The notes under the pieces are model-generated. The model was not told the origin of the DNA and ran no database searches. It worked only from the letters and a program-made list of their open reading frames with translations. From Methylobacterium dankookense (GTDB lineage: Bacteria; Pseudomonadota; Alphaproteobacteria; Rhizobiales; Beijerinckiaceae): DNA of 64,000 bases. Of this stretch, positions 36,014 to 45,192 are shown piece by piece; position 1 is the first letter of the stretch; the number at the start of each line of letters is the position of its first letter. A program made the translations under genes and the position numbers. The DNA is taken from the NCBI RefSeq assembly GCF_902141855.1, contig NZ_CABFVH010000008.1, positions 101,098 to 165,097 of the forward strand, in the 5' to 3' direction.

Positions 36014-37045
36014 ATGGTCGCGCAGACAACATCGAGCGGGGAGGAGCGGGCGGTCCTCGGCGACAGCTTCCGGCGCTTCGCCGATTCGGTGCCGCTGATG
36101 ATGTGGCGCTCCGATTCCGAGGGCCGGACCGTCCACCACAACGAGTGCTGGCTCGACTTCACCGGGCGCGGCCTCGACGAGGAGCTGGCGCTCGACTGGC
36201 GGCGCGGGCTCCACCCGGACGATTTCGAGCGCCATGCCCGCGTCGTGGCCGACGCCTTCGCGGCGCGCGCGCCCTTCACCGTGGAGTTCCGGCTGCGGCG
36301 CCACGACGGGGCCTATCGCTGGCTCCTCGACACCGCCCGCCCCCTCGTGGAGGACGGCTCCTTCCGCGGCTATCTCGGCTCCTGCTTCGACATCACCGAC
36401 CGCAAGCACGCGGAGGAGCATATCGAGCACGCGCTCGCCGAGAAGGAGGCCCTGCTCGCGGAGGTCTACCACCGGGTGCGCAACAACCTGCAGGTGATGG
36501 TGAGCCTGATCGGCCTCTACGGCCGCGCCGCGCCCGATCCCTGCCGCGGCTCCTTCGAGGCCCTGGGCCAGCGGGTCCGCGCCATCGCCCTCGTCCAGCA
36601 GCACCTGCACGAGGCGCCCCACATCGCGAGCATCGACGTCAAGGACTACCTCCACCGACTCGCTTCCGGGCTCGGGCAACTGCGGCGGGCCGGGCGGATC
36701 GGGGTGCAGGTAGGCGGCACCGGCACGAGCTTGGTCGAGCCGCGCACCGCCAACGCGCTCGGCATGATCGTGGCCGAGATCGTGGCCGAGTGCCTCGACG
36801 CAACGGCTGAATCGGTGGCCTGCACCATCGCCATCGAGATCCACGCGGCGGCCGGCGCGCCGGTGCGGCTCTCGATCGTCTCGGGGCTCAACGAGGCGGC
36901 CGAGGCCGGGCGCCCGAACATCCCGAAGCTCGGGCCCCGCCTGATCGCGGCCTATGCGGCCCAGGCCGAGATCGCGGTGACGGGCACGGCCGCGCCGGAC
37001 GATCCCCTGCTCCTGCACCTGCCCGAGGCGCGGGTGGCCGACTGA
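36014..37045 (+). CDS. PAS-HRXXN-type sensor histidine kinase with degenerate ATPase domain
   Basis: 343 residues. PAS_3 domain at about 20-130 (VPLMMWRSDSEGRTVHHNEC to GSCFDITDRK), then a HisKA_2 segment with phospho-acceptor H153 in VYHRVRNNLQVMVSLIGLYG, the HRXXN signature. In the C-terminal part the expected N box reads VAEIVAECLDATAESV instead of an ELVTNALKH-type motif, and no G-box GxGxG is seen. It may be a kinase-dead or phosphatase-like sensor. No receiver gene is adjacent. Confidence 0.85.
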   Translation: MVAQTTSSGEERAVLGDSFRRFADSVPLMMWRSDSEGRTVHHNECWLDFTGRGLDEELALDWRRGLHPDDFERHARVVADAFAARAPFTVEFRLRRHDGAYRWLLDTARPLVEDGSFRGYLGSCFDITDRKHAEEHIEHALAEKEALLAEVYHRVRNNLQVMVSLIGLYGRAAPDPCRGSFEALGQRVRAIALVQQHLHEAPHIASIDVKDYLHRLASGLGQLRRAGRIGVQVGGTGTSLVEPRTANALGMIVAEIVAECLDATAESVACTIAIEIHAAAGAPVRLSIVSGLNEAAEAGRPNIPKLGPRLIAAYAAQAEIAVTGTAAPDDPLLLHLPEARVAD

Positions 37046-37052
37046 TCGCCGT

Positions 37053-38339
37053 TCAGGCGAGGCTCTCCGTCCCGCACCATTCCGCGACGAACAGGGCGAT
37101 CGCCGTGGTGATCCGCTCCACCGAGGCGAGGCTGACGCGCTCGTCGATGCCGTGGATGTCGTGGCTGACCGGGCCGTAGCAGAGGGCCGGCACGCCCTCG
37201 TAGAGGGCATGGACCCGGGCATCGAGATAGCTCGGCGACATGAAGCTCCTCAGCGACTCGCCCGTCGCGCAGGCATGGGCTCGGCCGAGCACCGCTTCCG
37301 CCTCCGAGCCCGGCTCCAGCACGTAGCCCTCCGCGAAGAACCCGTCGAAGGCGATGCGCGGCGGGTTCTTCGCCAGGAACGGGTCGGTGCGCGCGAAATC
37401 CGCCACCGCGGCCTCGACCTCCGCGGCGGCGTCGGCCGCGCGCGTGCCTGGATAGAGCGCGATCCGACAGGCGACGGAGGCCCAGGCCGGCACCGCCGAG
37501 GCCCAGTCGCCCCCTGCGATCCGCCCGACATTCAGGTTGATCGGGTCGGGCGCCTCCGCGAAATGGGGATGGCGCGCCTTCTCGGCGTTCCAGCGCGCCT
37601 CGAGGGCCCGGAGCGCCCCGACCACCCGGTAGGCCGCGTCGATGGCGTTGGCGCCCGCCCCCATCTCCCGCACATGCGCCGGGCGGCCCCGGACCGAGAT
37701 GGTGAACCAGAGCACGCCCGTATTGGCGCGCACCAGCATCTCCTCCTCCGGCTCCGGGATCAGCGCGGCCTCGGCCCGGTAGCCGCGCAGATGAGCGGCC
37801 AGCGCGCCGTTGCCGGTGGATTCCTCCTCGACCACCGAGAGCAGCGTCACCTCGGCCGCCGGCCGCAGGCCGATCCGCGCCAGCGCGTCGAGGGCGAACA
37901 GGTTGGCCGCGTGGCCCGCCTTCATGTCGGCGCCGCCGCGGCCGTAGAGCCAGTCGCCGTCGATGACCGGTTCGAAGGGCGGGTGCGTCCAGAGGTCGGC
38001 GGGGCCCGGCGGCACCACGTCCACATGCGCCTGCAGGATCAGGGAACGGCCCGCCGGCCGGCGCGGCCGGTGGATCGCGGCGACGATCGGGGCATCGGAA
38101 TGCTCCGGCGTGATCCGCCCGGACCCGGGATGAGCCCGCAGGGCCGCGTGGTCCATCGCGAAGCGCTCGACGGCGAGCCCCCGCTCGGCATAGGCGCGGC
38201 CGACGAAATCCTGGATCGCGTGCTCCTGCCCGCGCAGGGAGGCGAACCGCATCAATCCCTGAATGTGCTCCACCTGCGCGGCGAAGCCCTCCGCGACGGA
38301 GGCGGCGATGCGCGCGGCGCGGTCGGGGTCGAGGGGCAT
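37053..38339 (-). CDS. M20 family zinc peptidase/deacylase (ArgE/DapE type)
   Basis: 428 residues from the ATG at 38339. Metal-site motifs are in order: LQAHVDVVPPG, GRGGADMKAG, SVVEEESTGNG and a late GPVSHDIHGIDERV with the final His. A lid domain lies between (GRPAHVREMGAGANAIDAAY). The family hydrolyses N-acyl amino acids or peptides in the cytoplasm. The exact substrate is not evident. An upstream ATG at 38429 gives an unconserved extension. Confidence 0.9.
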   Translation of the reverse strand: MPLDPDRAARIAASVAEGFAAQVEHIQGLMRFASLRGQEHAIQDFVGRAYAERGLAVERFAMDHAALRAHPGSGRITPEHSDAPIVAAIHRPRRPAGRSLILQAHVDVVPPGPADLWTHPPFEPVIDGDWLYGRGGADMKAGHAANLFALDALARIGLRPAAEVTLLSVVEEESTGNGALAAHLRGYRAEAALIPEPEEEMLVRANTGVLWFTISVRGRPAHVREMGAGANAIDAAYRVVGALRALEARWNAEKARHPHFAEAPDPINLNVGRIAGGDWASAVPAWASVACRIALYPGTRAADAAAEVEAAVADFARTDPFLAKNPPRIAFDGFFAEGYVLEPGSEAEAVLGRAHACATGESLRSFMSPSYLDARVHALYEGVPALCYGPVSHDIHGIDERVSLASVERITTAIALFVAEWCGTESLA

Positions 38340-38522
38340 GGGGCGCTCGGTCGAGGATGCGGGGGCACGCCCCCAACGGGCGACAGATGGCACAGGTTCG
38401 CGCGCGCGGCGACGGTCGGGCATTGCCATGGGCCGGCCCGCAGCCTAGCTCCCCCGCGGCCTGTGAGCCGGCGCGGGCCGAACGGCCCGCGGACAACGAC
38501 CCGACGGATGGAGACCTCAGAG

Positions 38523-38993
38523 ATGTTGCGCCTCGCCCTCCCAGCCCTCGTCCTGCTCGCCGGCACGCTGCCCGGCCACGCCATCGAGGTGCAGAAGTCG
38601 GCCACCGTCGCGGCCTCGCCGGACAAGGTCTGGCACACGATCGGCGATTTCTGCGGCATCGCCGCCTGGCATCCGGCGGTCGAGAAATGCGTGCCCTCCG
38701 ACAAGGAAGGCCAGAAGATCCGCACCCTCAGCCTCAAGGGCGGCGGCACCCTGGTGGAGCAGCAGGTCTCCCGCGACGACAAGGTGATGAGCTACACCTA
38801 CACGATCGTGGAAGGCCCGCTCCCCGTCTCCGATTACCGCTCGACGCTCGCCGTGGCGCCCGAGGGCTCCGGTTCCAAGGTGAGCTGGCAGGGCAGCTTC
38901 GCTGCCAAGGGCGTGCCGGACACGGTCGCCCAGGACGTGATCCAGGGGATCTACGATTCGGGCCTCAAGGCCATCGCTGACAAGGCCAAGTAG
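38523..38993 (+). CDS. Exported SRPBCC (START-like) family protein
   Basis: 156 residues. Signal peptide MLRLALPALVLLAGTLPGHA, then a SRPBCC fold: VQKSATVAASPDKVWHTIGD, FCGIAAWHPAVEKC, the VMSYTYTIVEGPLPVSDYRS strands and a long C-terminal helix. The ATG at 38523 is chosen over 38508 because GGAG lies nine bases upstream of it. The fold binds hydrophobic ligands; the export signal suggests a periplasmic role. Confidence 0.85.
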   Translation: MLRLALPALVLLAGTLPGHAIEVQKSATVAASPDKVWHTIGDFCGIAAWHPAVEKCVPSDKEGQKIRTLSLKGGGTLVEQQVSRDDKVMSYTYTIVEGPLPVSDYRSTLAVAPEGSGSKVSWQGSFAAKGVPDTVAQDVIQGIYDSGLKAIADKAK

Positions 38994-39123
38994 GGCCGGC
39001 GAATCGGGGCAGGCCAAGGCGGGCAGCCCGATGGGGCGCGTCGACTCGGACGGTTGACCGGCCGGGCTCGCGCGGCCCACAAGCCCCGCGGTGCCAAGCT
39101 GTGCCGTTTCGAGGGTCCCTGCC

Positions 39124-39450
39124 GTGTCGAAGCCCGCTCTCCGCCTCACGCTCGTCCTGCTCGCCGCCGCCGGGCTCGGCGCCTGCCAGCAGAAGGCGGC
39201 GGCCCCGCCGCCGGTCGTCGCGGCGGCGCCGGCCCCCCTCGTGCTGCCCCAGGGCTCCGGCTGCGGCCCGGCCATCGCCCGGACCCAGGCGGTGGTCGAC
39301 AGCGACGTCGTCACGGGCAACCTCAACAAGCCGGTGGGGGACCGCTTCAGCGCCGATCTCGGCCACGCCGCCTCGGCCTGCGCCGCCGGCCGCGAGGGCG
39401 AGGCGCTCGGCCTGCTCGCGGCGGCGAAGAAGCGCTACGGCTATCCCTGA
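39124..39450 (+). CDS. Small lipoprotein
   Basis: 108 residues from a GTG at 39124 with AGGG eight bases upstream. The N-terminal ALRLTLVLLAAAGLGACQQK contains a lipobox (LGAC), so it should be lipidated at the Cys. The mature part has an Ala/Pro linker and a helical domain with two further Cys residues (GSGCGPAIARTQ, ASACAAGREGEA). Family not recognised. Confidence 0.7.
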   Translation: MSKPALRLTLVLLAAAGLGACQQKAAAPPPVVAAAPAPLVLPQGSGCGPAIARTQAVVDSDVVTGNLNKPVGDRFSADLGHAASACAAGREGEALGLLAAAKKRYGYP

Positions 39451-39558
39451 TCTTCGACTGGGTCTCCCGTCGCCGCGACCTTATGGAATCGCGGTGACGG
39501 AGCCTTAACCGAGTTTGGCCACGATCCCTGCCTTGGTAGTCTGGGTGGAGGATCTCGC

Positions 39559-39741
39559 ATGGTGGTGCCGAAGCAGCCAGCCCCATCCGCCGAGCCCGCA
39601 CAGGCGGCCCAGCCCCTGAGCCCGAACGTCCGGCGCCATCTCGGCCAGAACCTGCGCGGCCTCTATGCCGACACGCTCGCCGCGCCCGTGAACCAGCGCC
39701 TGGAAGCGCTCATCGCCCAACTCGACAAGCCGAAGCGCTGA
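39559..39741 (+). CDS. NepR-family anti-sigma factor
   Basis: 60 residues: LSPNVRRHLGQNLRGLYADT, LAAPVNQRLEALIAQLDKPK. This matches the NepR pattern (an L/IG..LR.LYDD.. helix, P.P..F..LL helix) of the alphaproteobacterial general stress response, where NepR holds the sigma factor EcfG until phosphorylated PhyR takes it away. A strong GGAGGA ribosome site precedes the ATG. No phyR or ecfG gene is nearby, so it is an orphan or second copy. Confidence 0.75.
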   Translation: MVVPKQPAPSAEPAQAAQPLSPNVRRHLGQNLRGLYADTLAAPVNQRLEALIAQLDKPKR

Positions 39742-39746
39742 CGGGA

Positions 39747-39827
39747 TCAGTCCAGCGCGACGGCGACGAGGGAGAACAGGCCGGCGAGCAACAGGTTGCC
39801 GGCGAGCACGAGGGCGATCACGGTCAT
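39747..39827 (-). CDS. Possible 26-residue hydrophobic peptide
   Basis: MTVIALVLAGNLLLAGLFSL followed by VAVALD forms a single membrane helix. It is convergent with the nepR-like gene, ending 5 bp from its stop. No clear ribosome site, so the call is weak. Confidence 0.3.
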   Translation of the reverse strand: MTVIALVLAGNLLLAGLFSLVAVALD

Positions 39828-40212
39828 GGTACGGAACGGTCTCGGGTGGGGAGGCCGGAGAAGTCCGGCCGGCGCGTCATAGCGCCGGAACCGGCCACAG
39901 GCGGTCCTTTTCAGGCGGCCGCCTGCGCCGATCCCGCGAATGATCATGCGGTGATGCAGACCGGGCACGGTGCGGATCGTGCGGTCCGCGCGTCCTCGAT
40001 GCAGGTTCCGGCCCGTCCCAACCTGCTGTGGGGACGCGCTCTTTCCCGATCTTCCAAGTTGAGGCCGCGCCCGTCCAATGCAGCGCCTGCGGTCGTCCTG
40101 GCGCGGGCGGGCCCGACTTGCTTTCGCCCAGGTTGATCCGCCATCCTGTTAAGGATCAGTCAACCTTTGTCCGGGGCGGCCTCACGATGGTGCCCCCGGC
40201 GGGAGGGGCGCC
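39828..40212. other. Intergenic region without recognisable features
   Basis: 385 bp. The stretch at 40130-40175 (GTTAAGGATCAGTCAACC) is AT-richer and may carry the promoter for the 40213 gene. No tRNA, repeat family or conserved frame is seen. Confidence 0.5.
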
Positions 40213-40446
40213 ATGACCATCGCAGCAATCGGATCGATCGGCGGTGCCTTCCAGGCGGCTTCGGCCCTCCTGGGCCGGCGCGCGGAGCGCGGCGACTTGC
40301 CGGTGCTCGTGCTGGACGGCGAGGCGGGCGCGGATTGGCAGGCGGAGTTCCTCGGCTGCGCGCTCGATCCGGCCTTCGCGCCCGGCTCCCCGTATTTCGA
40401 GGCGGTCGCTGCGGCACTGGGCGAGGCTGGCTACCTCGACGCGTAG
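40213..40446 (+). CDS. Small hypothetical protein
   Basis: 77 residues (MTIAAIGSIGGAFQAASALL ... AALGEAGYLDA) with a good GGAGGGG ribosome site before the ATG. Acidic C-terminal half, no signal peptide. Family not recognised. It lies 64 bp upstream of the glutamyl-tRNA synthetase gene and may share its transcript. Confidence 0.55.
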   Translation: MTIAAIGSIGGAFQAASALLGRRAERGDLPVLVLDGEAGADWQAEFLGCALDPAFAPGSPYFEAVAAALGEAGYLDA

Positions 40447-40510
40447 GGTGCGTTCGCGGCGAGGCCCACGATCGGCACCGCCGCCCCGCAAAATGCGCTA
40501 GAGGGACCGC

Positions 40511-41854
40511 ATGGCACCTCTCGTCCGCTTCGCTCCCTCGCCCACCGGCTATCTCCATATCGGCAATGCCCGGCCGGCGCTGCTCAACGCGCTGTTCGCC
40601 CGCGCCCGGGGCGGGCGCTTCCTGCTGCGCCTCGACGATACCGACCGAGAGCGCTCGACGGCGGAATTCGCCCGCGCCGTTGAGGAGGACCTCGCTTGGC
40701 TCGGCATCGTGCCGGATCTCTTCGCCCGCCAGTCGGACCGGGCGGCGCAGCACGACGCGGCGGCCGAGCGGCTGAAGGCGCAGGGCCGGCTCTACCCCTG
40801 CTACGAGACGCCGGAGGAGCTGGAGCGGCGGCGGCGCCGCCAGCTCGCCCGCGGCCTGCCGCCGATCTACGACCGGGCCGCCCTGAGCCTGACGGCCGAG
40901 CAGCGCGCCGCCTACGAGGCGGAGGGCCGCCGCCCGCACTGGCGCTTCAAGCTCGATGCCCGCACGGTCGCCTGGGACGACCTCGTGCGCGGGGCCGCCC
41001 ATGTGGATTGCGCCTCGCTCTCCGATCCGGTGCTGATCCGCGAGGACGGCACCTATCTCTACACGCTGCCCTCCGTGGTGGACGACATCGATCTCGGCAT
41101 CACCCACGTCATCCGCGGCGAGGACCACGTCACCAATACGGGCGTGCAGGTGCAGATCTTCGAGGCGCTCGCCGCGCCCATGCCGGCCTTCGGCCACCAC
41201 AATCTGCTGACCACCGCGGACGGGGAGGGCCTGTCGAAGCGGCTCGGCCACCTCTCGCTGCGCTCCTTACGCGAGGCGGGCTACGAGCCGGCGGCCGTGC
41301 GCTCGCTCGCGGTGCTCACCGGCTCGGCCGAGGCGGTGCGGCCGGTCGCCTCCCTCGACGAACTGGCTTCCCTCGTCGACCTCGCCCAGATCTCGCGGGC
41401 GCCGGCCCGGTTCGACCCGCACGAGCTCGACGGGATCAATGCCCGCCTCGTCCACGCCATGCCCTACGCGGAGGTGGCCCCGCGGCTCGCCGCGCTCGGG
41501 GTCCCGAAGGCGGCGGGCGAGGCCTTCTGGCTGGCGGTGCGGGCCAACCTCGCCACGGTCGCCGAGGCCGCTGCGTGGTGGCAAGTGATGGCCGGACCGG
41601 TCGCGCCGGTGATCGCCGACCCCGCCGTCATCGCCGCCGCCGCCGAGACCCTGCCGGAGGAGCCCTACGGGCCGGAGACCTGGAAGGCCTGGACGGGCGC
41701 GGTCCGCGAGCGGACGGGCGCCAAGGGCAAGGCCCTGTTCATGCCGCTGCGCCTCGCCCTGACCGGCCTCGACCACGGGCCGGACCTCGCCGGGCTCCTG
41801 CCGCTGATCGGCCGCGACCGGGCGGCCCGCCGCCTCGCAGGCGAGACGGCATAG
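40511..41854 (+). CDS. gltX: Glutamyl-tRNA synthetase
   Basis: 447 residues. Class I synthetase motifs: the HIGH variant at 10-19 ([10 protein letters not shown]) and the KMSKS variant [11 protein letters not shown] after [10 protein letters not shown]. Recognition strands [20 protein letters not shown] are typical of GltX. Alphaproteobacteria often carry two GltX proteins, one of which can charge tRNA-Gln with Glu for later amidation; which type this is cannot be decided here. Confidence 0.94.
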   Translation: MAPLVRFAPSPTGYLHIGNARPALLNALFARARGGRFLLRLDDTDRERSTAEFARAVEEDLAWLGIVPDLFARQSDRAAQHDAAAERLKAQGRLYPCYETPEELERRRRRQLARGLPPIYDRAALSLTAEQRAAYEAEGRRPHWRFKLDARTVAWDDLVRGAAHVDCASLSDPVLIREDGTYLYTLPSVVDDIDLGITHVIRGEDHVTNTGVQVQIFEALAAPMPAFGHHNLLTTADGEGLSKRLGHLSLRSLREAGYEPAAVRSLAVLTGSAEAVRPVASLDELASLVDLAQISRAPARFDPHELDGINARLVHAMPYAEVAPRLAALGVPKAAGEAFWLAVRANLATVAEAAAWWQVMAGPVAPVIADPAVIAAAAETLPEEPYGPETWKAWTGAVRERTGAKGKALFMPLRLALTGLDHGPDLAGLLPLIGRDRAARRLAGETA

Positions 41855-41865
41855 TCCAAGTCCGG

Positions 41866-41970
41866 GATCCCAAAGGGATCATCCCTTTGGTGGGGTGTCG
41901 GGGCGAAGCCCTGATGGATCCCGGGCTCCGCCCGGACCCGCGAGAGGGATGATCCCTCTCGACACCCGGG
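41866..41970. repeat. Dispersed intergenic repeat, family C, copy 1 (between convergent genes)
   Basis: About 105 bp of consecutive hairpins: CCAAAGGGAT-C-ATCCCTTTGG, a central CCGGGCTCCGCCCGG, and GAGAGGGA-TGA-TCCCTCTC. The second copy is at 55729-55835. It fills the gap between gltX and the convergent LysR gene and probably ends both transcripts. Confidence 0.88.
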
Positions 41971-41971
41971 A

Positions 41972-42907
41972 TCACGGTTCCGGTGCGAGTTCGGCCGTCC
42001 AGCGGCCGGTGCGCACGAAGTCGCGCAGCAGGTCGAGGGCGAGGCCCCGCACGGCGGCCGCCGCTGCGGAGAGCGGGCGCTCGGCGGCGTGGGCGAGGTA
42101 GATCCGGCGCTGGAGAGGCGGTGCCCCGAGGGGCCAGACGCGGAACTGGCCCGCCTCGGTCTCCGCCTGCACGGCCACCCGCGGCAGCACGCCGAAGCCG
42201 TGGCCCCGGGCCGTCAGCTCCTTGATCCGCGCGTAGGAATCGATCTCGACCGGGGCGGCCACCGCGACGCCCTCGGCCTCGGCGGCCTCCTCCACGAGGT
42301 CGCGGAGGCCGTGCGAGAGCCCGGGCAGGATCAGCGGCAGGGCGGCGGCCGCGGCGAGCGGCACCGGCCCGTCCGGGGGCGCGCCCTCCTGGCCCGGCAC
42401 CGCGAACAGACAGAGATCCTCGGTGAGCACGTGGGCGAGCACGAAGCCCTTCGGCGAGGCCGGGTTGTAGAGCACGGCGAGGTCGATCGCCTCGCGGTTC
42501 AGCCAGTCGAGGATGAATCCGCTCATCGCCTCGGCGATGCGCAGCCGGATGCCGGGATGCCGGGCGCGGACCGCCTCGAAGAGCGGCACCGACAGGATCT
42601 CGCTCACCGTGCCCGGCAGGCCGATCCGCACGTCCCCGACCACCGGCCGGTCGGCACCGCGCACGCTATCGGGGATCGCCGCGAACCGCTCCAGGATAGC
42701 GCGGGCATGGAGCAGGAGCCGCTCGCCCGCCTCCGTCGGCACGGCGCCGCGCGGGCCCCGGTGCAGCAGGGGCAGGCCGAGCTCGCCCTCCATGTGGCGG
42801 ATATGCTGGCTCAGCGCCGGCTGGGCGACGCGCAGGGCCTCGGCGGCCTTCGAGAAGGAGCCCTGCTCGACGATGGCGACGAAGTAACGGAGCTGGCGCA
42901 GGTCCAT
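41972..42907 (-). CDS. LysR-family transcriptional regulator
   Basis: 311 residues. N-terminal winged HTH (MDLRQLRYFVAIVEQGSFSK, AAEALRVAQPALSQHIRHME) and a periplasmic-binding-like effector domain (VRIGLPGTVSEILS, AIDLAVLYNP, GFGVLPRVAVQ). Divergent from the hydratase gene with 135 bp between starts, the classical arrangement for a LysR activator of the neighbouring catabolic operon, with a dicarboxylate or its CoA ester as a possible effector. Confidence 0.93.
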   Translation of the reverse strand: MDLRQLRYFVAIVEQGSFSKAAEALRVAQPALSQHIRHMEGELGLPLLHRGPRGAVPTEAGERLLLHARAILERFAAIPDSVRGADRPVVGDVRIGLPGTVSEILSVPLFEAVRARHPGIRLRIAEAMSGFILDWLNREAIDLAVLYNPASPKGFVLAHVLTEDLCLFAVPGQEGAPPDGPVPLAAAAALPLILPGLSHGLRDLVEEAAEAEGVAVAAPVEIDSYARIKELTARGHGFGVLPRVAVQAETEAGQFRVWPLGAPPLQRRIYLAHAAERPLSAAAAAVRGLALDLLRDFVRTGRWTAELAPEP

Positions 42908-43042
42908 CGATACCGGCGGATGCTGTCGGGTCCGGGCGGCATAGCATCCGCTTATGGGGGCGAGAAGAAAGCTGTCTTGGGCGGCGGGGATCGCGGCTGA
43001 CATAGTCGGCGCCGAATCGAGAGCCTCCCGCAGAAGAGCCCG

Positions 43043-43918
43043 ATGGACGCCACCTCCCTCGACATCGACCACCTGCGCAGCTGGATCGGGCGCACCGAGA
43101 CCGCCGAGGACGACCTCTCCGAGCAGCTGGTGCGCGGCTTCCGGGCGACGCTCGACCAGGATCCGGGCGAGCCCCGGCCCGGCGAGGCGGCGCCGCTCGC
43201 GATCCACTGGTGCCTGTCGCCGGCGATCCGCCCGATGCGCGAGCTGGAGCCGGACGGCCACCCGGCCCGCGGCGGCTTCCTGCCGCCCGTGCCGCTGCCG
43301 CGCCGGATGTGGGCGGGCGGCGAGATCCGCCACCACGATCCCCTGCAGGTCGGCGACCGCGTGCGCCGGGTCTCCCGCATCGGCGACGTGCAGGTGAAGC
43401 ACGGGCGCACGGGCCCCCTCTGCTTCGTCGCGGTCCACCATGATTTCGAGACGGAGCGCGGCCTCGCTCTCTCCGAGCGGCACGACATCGTCTACCGGGA
43501 GATGACGCCCGGCCGCACGGGCCAGCCGCCCGAGGCCGCTGGCGGCGTGCCCGAGGCGCAGGCGAGCCGCGCGGTCGATCCGACGCCGACCCTGCTGTTC
43601 CGCTACTCGGCGCTGACCTTCAACGGCCACCGCATCCACTACGACCGCGCCTATGCCACGGAGGTCGAGGGCTATCCCGGCCTCGTGGTGCACGGCCCGC
43701 TCCAGGCGACCTGGCTGCTCCATCTCGCCGCCGGGCTGCGGGGCGGCACGGCGCCGTGCCGCTTCCGCTTCCGCGGCCTCAGCCCCGTCTTCGACGGCGC
43801 CCCGCTCACCATCGCCGGCCGCCTGACCGACGGGACGGCCGGCGAGGCCTGGACGCTCACCGCCGACGGGCGCGTCGGCATGCAGGCGCACTTCTCGGAC
43901 GAGGTCCCGGACGCATGA
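43043..43918 (+). CDS. MaoC/FAS1-like enoyl-CoA hydratase (mesaconyl-C4-CoA hydratase type)
   Basis: 291 residues, a double hot-dog protein. N-terminal LRSWIGRTETAEDDLSEQLV and GGFLPPVPLPRRMWAGGEIR are typical of the 3-methylfumaryl-CoA / mesaconyl-C4-CoA hydratase group. The C-terminal hot dog has TFNGHRIHYDRAYATEVEGY with the hydratase Asp/His region and GLVVHGPLQATWLL. Its stop overlaps the CoA-transferase start (ATGA). Together they would activate an unsaturated dicarboxylate and hydrate it; the substrate is inferred from family. Confidence 0.82.
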   Translation: MDATSLDIDHLRSWIGRTETAEDDLSEQLVRGFRATLDQDPGEPRPGEAAPLAIHWCLSPAIRPMRELEPDGHPARGGFLPPVPLPRRMWAGGEIRHHDPLQVGDRVRRVSRIGDVQVKHGRTGPLCFVAVHHDFETERGLALSERHDIVYREMTPGRTGQPPEAAGGVPEAQASRAVDPTPTLLFRYSALTFNGHRIHYDRAYATEVEGYPGLVVHGPLQATWLLHLAAGLRGGTAPCRFRFRGLSPVFDGAPLTIAGRLTDGTAGEAWTLTADGRVGMQAHFSDEVPDA

Positions 43919-45105
43919 TTATGGCCTCCCGCCCCCTCGACGGTATCACCGTGCTCTCCCTGGAGCACGCCATCGCCGCCCCCTACTGCACCCGCCACCT
44001 CGCCGATCTCGGCGCCCGGGTGATCAAGATCGAGCGGCCGGGCGTGGGCGACTTCGCCCGGGCCTATGACGAGCGCGTGCGGGGCATGGCCTCGCACTTC
44101 GTCTGGACCAACCGCTCGAAGGAGAGCCTGACCCTCGATCTCAAGGCGCCGCAGGCCGCCGGGATCCTCGACCGGCTGGTCGCCAAGGCCGACGTGCTGG
44201 TGCAGAACCTCGCCCCCGGCGCCGCCGCCCGGCTCGGCCTCTCCTACGAGGCGGTCTCGGCCAAGAACGAGCGCATCGTCGTCTGCGACATCTCCGGCTA
44301 CGGCGATGACGGGCCGTATCGCGAGAAGAAGGCCTACGACCTCCTGATCCAGGCCGAGGGCGGCTTCCTCTCGGTCACCGGCAGCGCGGACGAGCCTGCC
44401 AAGGCCGGCTGCTCCATCGCCGACATCGCCGCCGGCATGTACGCGCTCAACAGCGTCATGGCCGGGCTGATCCAGCGCGGGCGCACCGGCCGGGGCGCCC
44501 GCTACGAGGTCTCCATGCTCGAATGCATGGTCGAGTGGATGGGCTACCCGCTCTACTACGCCTTCGAGGGCGCGGCCCCGCCGCCGCGGGCCGGCGCCGC
44601 CCACGCCACCATCTATCCCTACGGCCCCTTCCCCACGGGCGACGGGCGCACCGTCATGCTCGGCCTCCAGAACGAGCGCGAATGGGCCCTGTTCTGCGAG
44701 CGCGTCCTCAAGCAGCCGGAACTGACCGCCGATCCGCGCTTCGCCTCGAACGCGAAGCGCAGCGCGGCGCGGGAGGAGCTGGCCGCCATCATCGCGCAGG
44801 CCTTCTCGCCGCTCTCCCGCGAGGCGGTGATGGCCCGGCTGGATGCTGCCGGCATCGCCAATGCCGGCGTCAACGCCATGGCCGACATCTGGGCGCACCC
44901 GCAGCTCCAGGCCCGCGGGCGCTTCGCCGAGATGGGCTCGCCGGTGGGCCTCCTGCCGACCCTGCTGCCGCCGGGCCGCACCGACGCCTATGCGCCCCGC
45001 CTCGATCCGGTGCCGGATCTGGGCCAGCACACCGACGCGATCCTCGCCGAGCTGGGTTACGGCCCGGGCGAGATCGAAACCCTGCGCGTGGAAAAGGTGG
45101 TCTGA
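43915..45105 (+). CDS. Class III (CaiB/BaiF) CoA-transferase
   Basis: 396 residues. Family motifs: ASRPLDGITVLSLEHAIAAP, LADLGARVIKIERPGVGDFA, NRSKESLTLDLK, VLVQNLAPGAAARLGL, and the catalytic Asp as D142 in KAYDLLIQAEGG. These enzymes move CoA between acids. Coupling with the hydratase and a TRAP importer favours succinyl-CoA:mesaconate or itaconate CoA-transferase activity, but formyl- or carnitine-type substrates remain possible. Confidence 0.9.
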   Translation: MIMASRPLDGITVLSLEHAIAAPYCTRHLADLGARVIKIERPGVGDFARAYDERVRGMASHFVWTNRSKESLTLDLKAPQAAGILDRLVAKADVLVQNLAPGAAARLGLSYEAVSAKNERIVVCDISGYGDDGPYREKKAYDLLIQAEGGFLSVTGSADEPAKAGCSIADIAAGMYALNSVMAGLIQRGRTGRGARYEVSMLECMVEWMGYPLYYAFEGAAPPPRAGAAHATIYPYGPFPTGDGRTVMLGLQNEREWALFCERVLKQPELTADPRFASNAKRSAAREELAAIIAQAFSPLSREAVMARLDAAGIANAGVNAMADIWAHPQLQARGRFAEMGSPVGLLPTLLPPGRTDAYAPRLDPVPDLGQHTDAILAELGYGPGEIETLRVEKVV

Positions 45106-45192
45106 CCACATTGCGGCCGGTGCCAGGGTCGCGCTAAGCCTCGGAAAACGCAGAACACTGCGACGTCAAATCAAGATTTCGGGAGGAGTTGG

